Shown here in pieces: positions 50,352 through 61,739 of a DNA stretch of 64,000 nucleotides. A program made the translations under genes and the position numbers. The stretch is from assembly GCA_947184155.2 (NCBI GenBank), contig CAMXCT020000901.1, positions 1-64,000 of the forward strand. Direction: 5' to 3'. Positions within the stretch are counted from its first letter, which is position 1. Each line of letters begins with the position of its first letter. The notes beneath the pieces were generated by a model, which searched no databases, had not been told where the DNA came from, and saw nothing but the letters and a program-made list of their open reading frames with translations. The DNA comes from Cladocopium goreaui. Lineage: Eukaryota > Sar > Dinophyceae > Suessiales > Symbiodiniaceae.

Positions 50352-53065
50352 CTGCAGAGTGCTCCACTGGATAGGATTGTGAAATCATGTGAAATCTATT
50401 ACGTGAAGTTCGGAGTAAAAACTGGTGTGAAAGGTGTGGCAATGAGGCTGAGAGTGTTGTTTCACACGTTCATCAGGGTTCACCATCAATTCTGTGGCCG
50501 AGCCTTCAGTGAATCGGTAAGCTCTGCATAAGGATCCTCTGCTGACAGCAATGCAGCAATGGGTCAATCTTCGTCAGTTCCGGCTATTCTTTCACATTCT
50601 TTCAGCCACCTGGGTCACCTGAGTACCCACTTGTGACCAATCTCTTCCTCGCCTTCTTGACACTCTCCTCCCCCTGACGGTAGCTTGAACGGGTATGAAC
50701 GGTTCAGAGTCAGAATTCATGCAAACTCTGCTCAAAATCTGCTGCGGTGTCGAGGCCTTGAGCTTCCTGGTCAAGTATCGAAACATGACTGATGGCGCAG
50801 GTTAAGCACGCATATGACCGCAGGTCTGTATCAATTTTCAATCCATTGGATCTTGTTGTAGGCTCAAGTTGCAGGTTTGTTCGCTGTTACGGTTAAAATT
50901 CGAAGCTTGTGACTTCATGCTGTTCCTGCTGCTTCTCAACTGCATCTCAAATGCTTCTGAAATGCTCTGCAACATTGACATGTCCGGTCTTGGCATCCTC
51001 TGATGTTTTCTGCCATTCTGTGTCAGCAAGCTTGAGCAAATAGAAAGGGGAGAAGTGTCCATTGCACACGGTGTTCGTCCATGGAACTTGATCCATTTGA
51101 TCCCATTGACAAACAAATCCTGTGGGAAAATCACGGAAGATCTCCACAGATCTCTTGCCTTGGCTTTGTGGCAGACTGGCTGACGGCGCGCTTGTGGCAA
51201 TGCTGGAGACGCTGGAGCCTTCACGGGTGTTCGACGGAGAAAGGCAAAGGGGCAAAGGGCTTGAAACCCAGTGACAGACTTTAAATTGCATGCTAAGGCT
51301 GCTAAGGTCTCACGTGTCTCTTCACATTATATAATCTTGAAAGCATGAATTTTTGAATATCATGATTAGATTGATCTGCCGCTGAGAGTCAGAGGATATA
51401 TGCAGATATGCGAAGCATTGCGAAGCTATGATGGGTTTTCCCATAGTGTGTACTGCACACACAGCAGAGTGTGATCAGTTGCCCAGGAACTCATGTCACC
51501 CCTGGCATCTTTCAGCGAGACCAACTCGGACGTGCCAGGCCCCGTAGCCGCCGTTGCCTGTGCAAACTATATGGACTATGCAGTTCAAAGTGACGTAACG
51601 CTGCGGATGTGACAAGAACAAAACCTTCGCCCTGAACAGAAGATATGGCGGTTATATAGTTATATGACAGTTATATGATGTTATATGACAGTTGTGACGA
51701 AGCGATGTTCTGGGCAAAGCCGGGCAAAGCGGGTGCTCTGAAACCCAGACCACTCCCATGAAGAGGTCATCCAGCTCCTGGCACTTTCACATCACGCATC
51801 GCATCTTGGATCTTGCCTTGCAAACACGCGCTTACTTGATTTTACTTGCCTAGATCATCGTAGATCTCACTAGATCTTCATCGTGGTTTGAGCATAGTTA
51901 AGGTGGGAGAAAAAAAAGGCTTTGTACATGAGCTGTCCTCTGGTACAATGGATAGTATACAACACTCGTTGAGCTTTTCAGATTTGAATTCAGAATCCCT
52001 TCCTGGCTCTTGGAAGCTGTTGCGCGAGGGACCTGTCATGACAACCAGCCCTTTAAAAAGGCACTGCATCAAACATGTCGCATCAGCTTCCAGGGCACCT
52101 CCAAATCTGCTGCGCTTGGCTTGTAGGTGAATACCTGAGAAGGCCTTCCCACTTCAGACACCCTGGGGATCCTTCATGGTATTATCTTGAGCACCAAAGG
52201 AGACATGTTGCGAGATTCTAACCAAAAAGGATCAAAAAGGTATGAGCTGTGACTGTCGTAACGGCTGCACACCAGAATCTGGGTCAACTACATCCGAAGT
52301 GTTGAGACTTGAGCGAGGCGCCTTTGTGAAGGAACGTTCCATCAAGAGCTGTGGCTGAAATGTCCATAGCTTCTCAAACCAGCAACAGGAGTCAAACATG
52401 TATGCAAGAGTAAGGAAGCACCAAAATATCCAACTCATCAAAAAATGGATAGCCTGGAAAGCAGCCCGCCTCATCCCAACTTGGACGTTCCCACTGCGTC
52501 TTGTTTGTTGATACCTATCTACAGCATGCTCAAGTTTTTCTGTATCGACTTCACACGGGTGATAGAATGTCGGAAGGACATTGAATCAGAAAACTGTCCC
52601 ACAGTGTCCCACATTTATTTCCAGATTCAGCTACGACCTCTACATGGAGCTCTCGCTCGGCTTCTGGCATTGTGAAAATACTCCTTTCCATCATCCGTGG
52701 TATACCTGATTGGCTTCAAACGACAAGTGAAAGTTACAAGTAGCATCAAGTAGCACAAATTCAACAGCTTTGGAGCAAATCTGCCAAATTCTGACACACC
52801 TCTCCCAGCTTGGCGGCAGTGCCATGCTCCAGGCCGCTCTGGGACGGAATGCTGTCAACAGTGCTTGTTGCATCTTCCTGCTTGGAAGGTATGGCAGAAA
52901 TCTGATTCCCAAGGTTTTGTATCATTCCGATGCTTCAAAATCGTGTCACAAGCTATTTGCCTTGGACTTCAAGTCAAGCAACTGGCTCAGCCAATTGAAC
53001 AAGCTTTCCCGATCTTTGGTAGAGAGTTGAGAGCTTGGAAAGATGCGTAGAGGTTGCATGAATCG
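50352..53065. other. Region with possible minus-strand exons only
   Basis: Protein-like minus-strand stretches occur at about 50700-50786 (MFRYLTRKLKASTPQQILSR), 50947-51080 (FSPFYLLKLADTEWQKTSED) and 52255-52372 (TFQPQLLMERSFTKAPRSSL). At 52745-52885 all frames are open and the strand cannot be decided. I could not join these into a gene or see a domain. The remainder shows nothing. Confidence 0.35.
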
Positions 53066-53283
53066 TACATTTGGGTTTCTGAATCGTACATTTTGGTTTC
53101 TGAATCGTGATTTTTTGGTTTCTGAAGCGGGCGAACCAACAAGTATTCTTCGGAAACCAGTGATTATTCGGAAACCAAAAACCATTCTTCGGTAACCAAT
53201 GATTATTCGGAAACCAAAAGGTCTTCTTCGGAAACCAAAAACGATTCTTCGGAAACCAAAAAGTCTAGATAGGAAACCAAAAC
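53066..53283. repeat. Left flank array of the satellite: TTTGGTTTCTGAATCG units, direct then inverted
   Basis: Three direct copies of a roughly 20-bp unit containing GGTTTCTGAATCG end with GTTTCTGAAGCGGGCGA at 53135. Seven or so copies in the opposite orientation (TTCGGAAACCAAAAA) follow up to the 56-bp array. Confidence 0.85.
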
Positions 53284-54832
53284 ATGCAACATAGTGGTCA
53301 GAGGCAGGGGTTTTGATCTCTTGTGAAGTTCAAGATGCAACATAGCAGTCAGAGGGGGTGGCGGGGTTTAGATCTCTTGTGAAGTTCAAGATGCAACATA
53401 GTGGTCAGAGGGGGTGGCGGGGTTTAGATCTCTTGTGAAGTTCAAGATGCAACATAGTGGTCAGAGGCAGGGTTTTGATCTCTTGTGAAGTTCAAGGTGC
53501 AACATAGTGGTCAGAGGGGGTGGCGGGGTTTTGATCTCTTGTGAAGTTCAAGATCCAACATAGTGGTCAGAGGGGGCGGTGGGGTTTTGATCTCTTGTGA
53601 AGTTCAAGGTGCAACATAGTGGTCAGAGGCGGTGGCGGGGTTTAGATCTCTTGTGAAGTTCAAGATGCAACATAGTGGTCAGAGGGGGCGGAGGGGTTTT
53701 GATCTCTTGTGAAGTTCAAGGTGCAACATAGTGGTCAGAGGGGGTGGCGGGGTTTAGATCTCTTGTGAAGTTCAAGATGCAACATAGTGGTCAGAGGGGT
53801 CAGAGGGGGTGGCAGGGTTTGGATCTCTTGTGAAGTTCAAGATGCAACATAGCGGTCAGAGGGGGTGGTGGGGTTTTGATCTCTTGTGAAGTTCAACATG
53901 CAACATAGTGGTCAGAGGGGGCGGTGGGGTTTTGATCTCTTGTGAAGTCCAAGATGCAACATAATGGTCAGAGGAGGTGGCCGGGTTTTGATCTCTTGTG
54001 AAGTTCAAGATGCAACATAGCGGTCAGAGGGGTCAGAGGGGGTGGTGGGCTTTGATCTCTTGTGAAGTTCAACATGCAACATAGTGGTCAGAGGGGGCGG
54101 TGGGGTTTTGATCTCTTGTGAAGTTCAATATGCAACATAGCGGTCAGAGGGGGTGGCGGGGTCTTATCTCCTGTGAAGTTCAAGGTGCAGCATAGTGGTC
54201 AGAGGGGGTGGCGGGGTTTAGATCTCTTTTGAAGTTCAAGGTGCAACATAGTGGTCAGAGCGGGGTTTAGATCTCTTGTGAAGTTCAAGATGCGACATAG
54301 TGGTCAGAGGGGGTGGCAGGGTTTTGATCTCTTGTGAAGTTCAAAATGCAACATAGCGGTCAGAGGGGGTGGCAGGGTTTTGATCTCTTGTGAAGTTCAA
54401 GGTGCAACATAGTGGTCAGAGGGGGTGGCGGGGTTTTGATCTCTTGTGAAGTCCAAGATGCGACATAGTGGTCAGAGGAGGTGGCGGGGTTTTGATCTCT
54501 TGTGAAGTTCAACATGCAACATAGCGGTCAAGGGGGGTGGCGGGGTTTTGATCTCTTGTGAAGTTCAAGGTGCAGCATAGTGGTCAGAGGGGGTGGCGGG
54601 GTTTAGATCTCTTGTGAAGTTCAAGGTGCAACATAGTGGTCAGAGGGGGTGGCGGGGTTTAGATCTCTTGTGAAGTTCAAGATGCGACATAGCGGTCAGA
54701 GGAGGTGGCCGGGTTTTGATCTCTTGTGAAGTTCAAGATGCAACATAGCGGTCAGACGGGGTGGCGGGGTTCTGATCTCTTGTGAAGTTCAACATGCAAC
54801 ATAGTGGTCAGATGTGGTCAGAGGGGGTGGCA
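53284..54832. repeat. 56-bp minisatellite, about 28 copies
   Basis: The unit runs TGCAACATAGTGGTCAGAGG, then a G-rich core (GGGTGGCGGGGTTT), then GATCTCTTGTGAAGTTCAAG. Copies differ by single bases, such as T/C in ATAG(T/C)GGTC and A/T in TTT(A/T)GATC, and a few have a duplicated GGTCAGAG or a shortened core. There is no unique sequence between copies and no coding signal. Confidence 0.95.
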
Positions 54833-55071
54833 GCCATGTTTTGGTTTCTAAATCGTAAATTGTGGTTTCTGAATCGTACATTTTGGTTTCTGAATCGTAC
54901 GTTTTGGTTTCTGAATTGCGTTTTTTTGTTTCTGAACCGGTACATTTTGGTTCTGAAACGCTTCAGTTTTGGTTGCTGAATCGGTCATTTTGGTTTCTGA
55001 ATCGTTTTGGTTTCTGAATCGCACATTTTGGTTTCTGAATCGTGATTTTTTGGTTTCTGAAGCGGGCGACG
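54833..55071. repeat. Right flank array of the satellite: TTTTGGTTTCTGAATCG units
   Basis: About ten direct copies of a roughly 20-bp unit end with the same GATTTTTTGGTTTCTGAAGC segment that closes the direct part of the left flank. Confidence 0.85.
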
Positions 55072-55679
55072 ATCCTTAGGGTGGGCATTCAAAGCTATTC
55101 TGCTGAGGTGGAAATTGAATTGCAAAGGCAGCACAGTTCGCTCCTTTTACCAAGCATACCATGTCTATCCATGTCTCATGTCCTGCGCATGTTGCCATCC
55201 TCACGCATGCTTAGACACAACTGGCCCCTGGGCGTAGCTCCCTACGTTCGCTGAAGTTTTGTGATGATATCTTTGGACGTGAGATCATCGCGAGACATTG
55301 AGCTTGGGTGAGACTTCAAAGGCTAAAGTTGTATCGACAGCTTGCACCTTAGGTGCAGAGTTCCTGGTATTGCCTCTTTGCACCTTTCAGCTGAAACAGG
55401 AGTCAAGGTTTTAATCCGCTATCTTTCAAGCGAATTTAATCTATCTACCTTTACTTTTTCACATTTTTTGGACTTCTTGAGTTGTCAACAAATATTGAAT
55501 CATCGAGTCTGTTTTGAAAAACCAAGGATCTGAATGGTCTTCACAAAGCCGAAGGGTACAATAGTGCGGTATACAATGGTATACGGTGCTGCTTCTGAAA
55601 AATTGAAAAATATCCACTGAGCCATCGTCGTGAGGCCAAAACAGTCCATCACAGAAAAAACGGTAAATCATGCTGTAAA
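55072..55679. other. Region without a supportable gene
   Basis: A plus-strand open frame continues out of the satellite to 55254 but has no independent start or domain. A minus-strand stretch at about 55605-55660 (FFCDGLFWPHDDGSVDIF) may be a further exon of the MORN gene. Confidence 0.35.
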
Positions 55680-58600
55680 CTCAAAATAGTTCATCTCAAT
55701 GGCGTTCAATTTTAAAAATGTTGTGTGAATCTCACAAAGCAGCAGAATGTCACGACGGTTTGGCCTCAAGACTAGGGTTCTTCGCTCACCTTGGCCCTCT
55801 GGCATAACAGGATATGATATAACATGATGGGGCTTGGTTTGGGGTTGGTCAAGCTGATCGACGCGGAAACTCTGCTCGGCTTTCGTTTGGGCTTCCACCA
55901 GGAGGACATAAGCCGTGGCACTCAGTTGGTGTTGCCCCAATTGACAAACCTGAGTGCCAGTGTGTGTGTGTGTGCCAACATACCCTACGGATCCCTACGG
56001 ATTTAGTACGGTCCAAAAAAACATCTCATGAAAATTGTTCCAAACTGGGCTTGGTGTCCCTGCTTGCCATCCTTCCAGTAGCTTTTTCGCCCTGTTCCCT
56101 GCAGTTTGCACTCTCATTGAGAGAATCATAGGCACACAAGGATGTGCACAGAACTCAAAATGTATCATGTGCAGGCCAAAGAAAAAATGGCAAGGACGTA
56201 CACATAAACTCTTTCCGAAATCATCCCAATAGGTCCAAATGATCCGTGCTGATTGGTTCCAGCCTTTGAGGTTGTCACCACTCCCATGCCGTGCTGCTTT
56301 CCATTCGCCTCAAGGATCTGCAATGCAACATGATGCAGCTCGATATATATATATATATATTTATTTATGTTTATTTATTTATGTTTATTTATTTATTTAT
56401 TTATTTATTTATATAATAATTTATATAGATATATATTATATGTATATATATATAATTGCATCTGCCGTGTTCCCATGAGGCTCAAGCCCACTGACCTTCG
56501 TAAGTTCGCCCGTCCTTGGTGTCTGGTGTAGCTGACAATGTATTGAAATCGTCGTGGCCAAGTGACATTTGATGTGCAACCGAGCTTGCGACGGGCCAGG
56601 TGAGCGTGCCTTCTCCCTCCTGGTTTGCCAAACCCCAGAAAGAAACGCGTACTGCCGCATACTGTCATACTATGTCATACTGCCACTGCAATCCACTGTA
56701 TGCTTCTGAGAGTATAAGGTCTCCCGTTACACATCGTTACACACTCACATCATCACATCTCGCATGTTTCTATTCATCATTTGCTCCCTGGCTGATACCC
56801 CCTTGAAAGCAGCTACATGGCAGCCAAAGCTGGGCATGGGCATTCTTACAGAACAGACATTTGCCAGCAGTGTAGAACAGCTTGAGCTACACTTGACATC
56901 CCTTGACTTTCCAATTTCCTGCAGTCTCTTTCCACACCAGATCCAACCCTTTCGAGGTGTCAGACTTGGGCGCCCACTTTCTTCCCGTGGCTAAACTCAC
57001 CCTGCAAGACACCGAATTCACTGGAACAAAGACAGAAATGAACAACGGGGCATGAACTGGGACGAACTGGGCAGAGAGCTGACTGCTCTGTGCCCACCTC
57101 GAATATCCGGCCATCTGGCCATCTCATTGTGCCAGAGCCATGCCTCAGAAGCACCCTCTCAGCGATCCACATGACCCACTCACTCGTGTGAGTCGTCAAA
57201 CTTAAAGGCGCTGCTTGGATCTGCTTAGACACCGCCACTACCACTGCTGAGAAGCTGCTGTCTTCTGCGACCTATCTGAACAACTATCTCAACAACTTGA
57301 TGCAACTCCCCATAAGCCAGATGCATTTGGTTCTCCATCCAGTCGCCATTGAATTGCCGGCCATCTGCCCACACATAACGACCTGCACGAATGGCTGGTG
57401 TTGGATTACGAAGAACAAGTCAGCCAATCTTCAGCAAAGCAAGTGCATCGTGCCTTCACCATGCATGTCATTGTTCTGGAAGTTTCCCTTGGGCTTCAGA
57501 ATGTGGAACACACCGCAATCCATCACAAACAGTACGAACGCAAGCATTCTGCGCTTTCCTCCGAGAGCGCAGCCTCGTACATGCAGCCCTCGCCCCACAT
57601 GAATTTACCATGTCCGTGCTTCCTGGCTGACTGAGGACTTTTGGAATGGAGGTAGCTAGCTGCCCCTGAAGGACAACAAACTGACAAGTCGGCGGTTGCT
57701 CCAAGAAGCAGGAAAGCAAGAAAGTTGGAGGCACTGTATATAGTTGGAAGATAAATCGTAGTGCACTCTTGCTTTCTTGAATCTCCCACTGGCACAGACT
57801 AAAAGGGTTTGTCTTGCGTCAGGTGGTTACACAGAAAGGACAATCTCCGGGTGCTCTCCCTATGGACATCCCGATGATTCTTTAACTACTCTCGAATTAG
57901 AAAGTGTCCGTCCTGCCATCCTTGAAGGAGCCGGTGAAGATCGATCCATCTCCCCATCTCTCAATGCCTTGACCATCCTGACCAATTGGAAATGTCCATC
58001 GCGATCAATCGTCATCACATGTCATCATTGTGATATGGAGATATCAGCAACCTTTGACAAACTTTGTGCAATCATTGCAAACATGTGGATTTTCTCATCG
58101 TGAATTTGATTGCAACAGCTCCTGCAAGTCGTTTGCCCAGTCTCCCTCATATGTGGAGGCCTGCAAGCATGGCAATAGCCAGCAGCCACTTGAAAGATCT
58201 TGAAAGTTGGCTTTCCGTTGGTTTACCAGGACATTTGAGATAGTTTGACTAACTTGACTACCTGAAATTTCAACACTTGGGGCCTATCACTGCAAAATCA
58301 TGAATGTGGTTTTGACATGTTTTGACATGTTTTGACAAGGTCCAATCTCGTGGAGCCCAATTTTCAATGCGATTGAGCTGGAGCCGTTGTTGAATTCACG
58401 AATCACGCCCCACAGAGCTCCAGTCGCACAAGTCGCACAAGTCGCCTCGGCCAAGGTGCTACCATCACAGATCAATCTTCCCTTGCCATCCTTCATGTCC
58501 TGCGTCCATTGGAAAGGCAAACAAGGCAAGGGATGGCGAAAGGATGGTGAAAGGGGCAGGGACATCATGTCACTTTCGATTCAGCTCTGAAATGTGCCTC

Positions 58601-59000
58601 TTTGTACTCGCCTTCGTACACTGCGCCATTTGCGTATGTGTACCTTCAAGCAAAGTGGATGGTGCAAGCCAATTGATCCCAGGAAAAATTGAGTTCAAGT
58701 TATTTCTGGATTGAAGAACATCTTTTGCAGCACTTCTTCTCAAATCATGTGCGCACTTTGCGACACCGTGCTTTTTGCCGTCTTTAAATTGGCCCTCGTA
58801 GACAGCACCGTCAGGCATGGTCAGTGTCCCCTGACAATACAAAGCTGACTGGACTGACTGAAGGCTAATAACACTGCTGCGCGTTGGTCTATCTCAGTTT
58901 TTCCAAACTGAACGACACTTTTCCGGTGCGGGAGCAGAACATAGCCTGGCCTCTCCATTGAAGAGGCCATCTCGACACTGTCCCTGATAGACCTCAGTCT
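55680..59000 (-). CDS. MORN-repeat protein, multi-exon
   Basis: MORN repeats (YxGxxxxGxxHGxG type) bind membranes or act as scaffolds, often in membrane-linked or cytoskeletal proteins of protists. Minus-strand exons each carry about one repeat: near 58930-58990 (VYQGQCRDGLFNGEARL), 58760-58840 (MPDGAVYEGQFKDGKKHG), 58580-58635 (YANGAVYEGEYKEAHF), 58440-58520 (MKDGKGRLICDGSTLAE), 57900-57975 (GIERWGDGSIFTGSFKDGR), 57530-57605 (GKFMWGEGCMYEAALSEES), 57315-57395 (GRYVWADGRQFNGDWMEN), 57085-57160 (HGSGTMRWPDGRIFEVGTE), 56495-56530 (DGRTYEGQW), 56240-56310 (NGKQHGMGVVTTSKAG) and 55840-55925 (LLVEAQTKAEQSFRVDQLDQ, outside MORN). No kinase or other catalytic domain was seen. The start may be nearer 59100. 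Confidence 0.8.
56341..56455. repeat. TA and TTTA microsatellite in a MORN-gene intron
   Basis: A (TA)n run is followed by (TTTA)n and further TA runs. It lies between two MORN exons and accounts for the Tyr/Ile-rich open frame on the plus strand. Confidence 0.85.
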
Positions 59001-59399
59001 TTGGGTAGGAGTCCACTGCACCAACCACGCATTGAAAATGTGAATTGCAAACTGAACTTCGAGATACTTGACGTCAAATGAGGTCACTGCGGAGCCATCC
59101 TCCAACTGTCTTCTGACATCCTGAACGCCACAAAAATCGGTTGCCGGAATATAAGTGACAATTGGAATGAGAGTACACTCAGGAGCCTCCAGAACGGATC
59201 CGTCAGTGTCCTTGCGTCATGAACAGCATGCTCAAGCAAAGAGCTGGATTGCAAAATGGATCAAAATGGTACATCTTTGGCATCTATGGTTTGAGTTTGG
59301 TGTTCTAGATTTGGTGCTTCAATTTCAAGATTTGGAAGCCATGTCTTTGGGGCCCCATTTCGAGAAAGAGTAAGGCAAATACAGTTGGACTAGGTTGGA

Positions 59400-59850
59400 T
59401 CACTAGTCTTCAGCTCCTGTGGAGGGCTTGCTGCCTTATCGCCAGGTCGGCCTTGCACAAGTCTCAATTCCAATAAAACGAAATGCGAAACGGTAAGATG
59501 TTTGAAAATAGATATGAAATATAAAATAATATAAATACATGATATGAATGTGTTGAAGCATGTTGAAGCCAGTGTAGTATGAAATGAGAAACTGAAAACA
59601 AATGAAAACAACATTAAAATGATTGAACAATATTGAACATGTATAACAACTAGCCCTTGCCAAGTGGCCCAATGGCAGTGATGCCCTGCCTGGAGCCGGA
59701 TCCCGAGGATTCAAAGGGCTGGTACCATCCTGGCAGACCAGGCAGATCAGGGAATCTTTTTGGCCATGTGCAAAATGAGGCAAGGGATAGTAAGTCGGCA
59801 AAGTGACAATCGCTTGCTGCTGCGTACAGGCTTCATCTTCCATCATCTTC
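59400..59850 (-). CDS. Possible exons upstream of the MORN gene
   Basis: One frame near 59655-59770 reads FPDLPGLPGWYQPFESSGSG and another stretch near 59405-59462 reads QGRPGDKAASPPQELKTS. A different frame, 59660-59846, is open from an ATG (MEDEACTQQQAIVTLPTYYP). The strand matches the MORN gene, so they could be its 5' exons or belong to a neighbour. The frame choice is not settled. Confidence 0.3.
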
Positions 59851-60092
59851 CATCATCTTCCATCATCTTTCATCCAATAGGAAGCACTGCTAAGCACTGT
59901 TCAATCATGCTGCCATGTCATGGAGCTAAAGCTACGGCTTTCAAAGTTGACCAATGCAATTCACAAATCAAATTCCAGAGTAAAAATATAGCATTGTATT
60001 ATAGTAAAATATCGTACAACAATCAAGGACACTGAACTCTCCACAAGTTCGATCAAAGCACCTCTGCTCCAGGAACCAGAGTTACCTCAGCA

Positions 60093-60330
60093 AGTTTTGA
60101 ATCGGGGAGCTGAAGCCTCGGCTTGGGACCTCTTCCCCAAACTCAAGCGCCACTCTCGCCGATGCTTTCAAGGCACTACGGGTGGCTTTCCAGCGCCGCA
60201 TTTGCCATTCTGCGGAACAGCACATTCGGAAAGTAGCTTGGCGTCTGAAGCTTGCAAATTTTGAAGATACCTTCCCCGCCTGCTTTACGAAATATTACGA
60301 AACTATACGAACTCAACACAGCACACACAA
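60093..60330 (+). CDS. Plus-strand open exon without start codon, unassigned
   Basis: After an in-frame TGA near 60095 one frame is open for about 230 nt and reads ELKPRLGTSSPNSS, then ATLADAFKALRVAFQRRICH and VAWRLKLANFEDTF, an amphipathic, helix-rich composition. A second frame (EASAWDLFPKLKRHSRRCF) is also open over much of it. No domain is recognised. It is noted because it has no ATG and is easily missed. Confidence 0.35.
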
Positions 60331-60969
60331 CTTGGACAATTCATGATACGCATAGAATGTATGGGTTAAGGCGGTTAAGGCACCTCGCCAGAACAATTGC
60401 AGGCCCCCATTTTTGCTGCACGCCTTGAGTTGTTGCCAATGAATTCAATGACAAGACATCAGTCTGGGACAAGTCTCCAAGTTTACATCCAGTGCTGAGA
60501 TTGGAACAGCAGCCCTCAGCAGGGGCTACATCTCCATATCTTCATGCCCACGAAGCTACACTCAGCAACACTTGGCTAAAAGCTGCAAAGCATATCCCAA
60601 TTCAGTTCGGCACCTCGACCTAGAGTTGCTTTCTTTGCCTCCAACTGTTCCCCTCTTTCCACTTCTCTGCATCGTATCTAGCATTTTGCTTTTGTGCCCT
60701 GCCAGTTGTTGGATAGTGATTGTCACGTTAAAGTTTGCTGTCAAGAACCTCCCCCGCACCTTCCTCCTTACTCTCTGGATAATAATGCTCTAATGATGGC
60801 ACAACGAGATCTACATCTCCGATTTGTTTCACACTCTCATCTCTGCTCTGATGTCGGCGTTCTGATGCTCTCTGCACTCTCTGCCAATCTTTGGCAGTGA
60901 CTCCGTAGAAGCTTACATATCTGACATTGAAAATCAGTGAAACGAATTGAAACGTAAGATAATTCTAGA

Positions 60970-61700
60970 TACTTCAAATGGCTTTGGCGTCGCAAGACTG
61001 ATGGTCAGAGCTTCCCGATCAGTAGGCACCGGCACCTCGAGGTAGGGGAAACTATGAAAAAGTAGAGAACGACGAATCGAACGATATTGAATGCCAAGTG
61101 ATGCCAATTGTTCTTTAATATCATTCAAAGTCATTCAATTCAATCTCATTCTTAATCTGCCCGCCTGCGAAAGCGTTGGGGTTGTGAAGTGGGTAGTCCT
61201 TGCCAGCGCTGGCTGGTATCTGGTTCACTAACCAAAATAGAGCAGGCAAAACACCGTTTCTTCGATGCAGTTTGCATGTTGACTGTCTGTCTGACGTTGG
61301 CGTCAACCCATAATTGGACGTTTGAGCGCATGAAACTGGGCCCTGCCATCTCAGCCTGTATTTCTGTATTACATGCCTCTCTGCAGTGGCCTCGTAGTAG
61401 TCATCCTCTTCCTCCTCTCCCTCATCCTCAGGAGATAGTCCGAAGGGTTCTGTTCCAGTCGTTATCGCGGAAGGGTGCATTATGCCTTATGATCTGATGC
61501 ATTTGATATCCGTATCGTTAGAAGCGGAGAGCTGGAGTCTGCTTTGGGTTTGGGATTACCTCCTGCGAATCATATCTGAAGATCTGGATCCTATTCGGCT
61601 GAAGTCCAAGTCATACATTTCACTGCGACTTGCAGCATTAAAAAGTATAAATTTTGCTGAGGCCATCACGTATTCCGATTCATCCTCAAACGATCTCAAA
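60970..61700 (-). CDS. Acidic protein gene, several exons, unassigned
   Basis: Minus-strand segments read FEDESEYVMASAKFILFNAA (about 61560-61700), EPFGLSPEDEGEEEEDDYYE (about 61365-61480), NPNAFAGGQIKNEIELNDF (about 61125-61200) and VPVPTDREALTISLATPKPF (about 60970-61035). Composition and codon use are protein-like and the strand is consistent. They probably belong to one gene but the joins are unverified. The acidic run is a low-complexity feature. No family is recognised. Confidence 0.45.
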
Positions 61701-61739
61701 TGACTCCGGTTGCTTGTGTAGCAGTGTAGTATTTTCACA

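Noticed and set aside
53284-54832. CRISPR-like regular repeats
   Set aside because: The 56-bp units abut each other with no unique spacers, and the setting is a eukaryotic nuclear genome.
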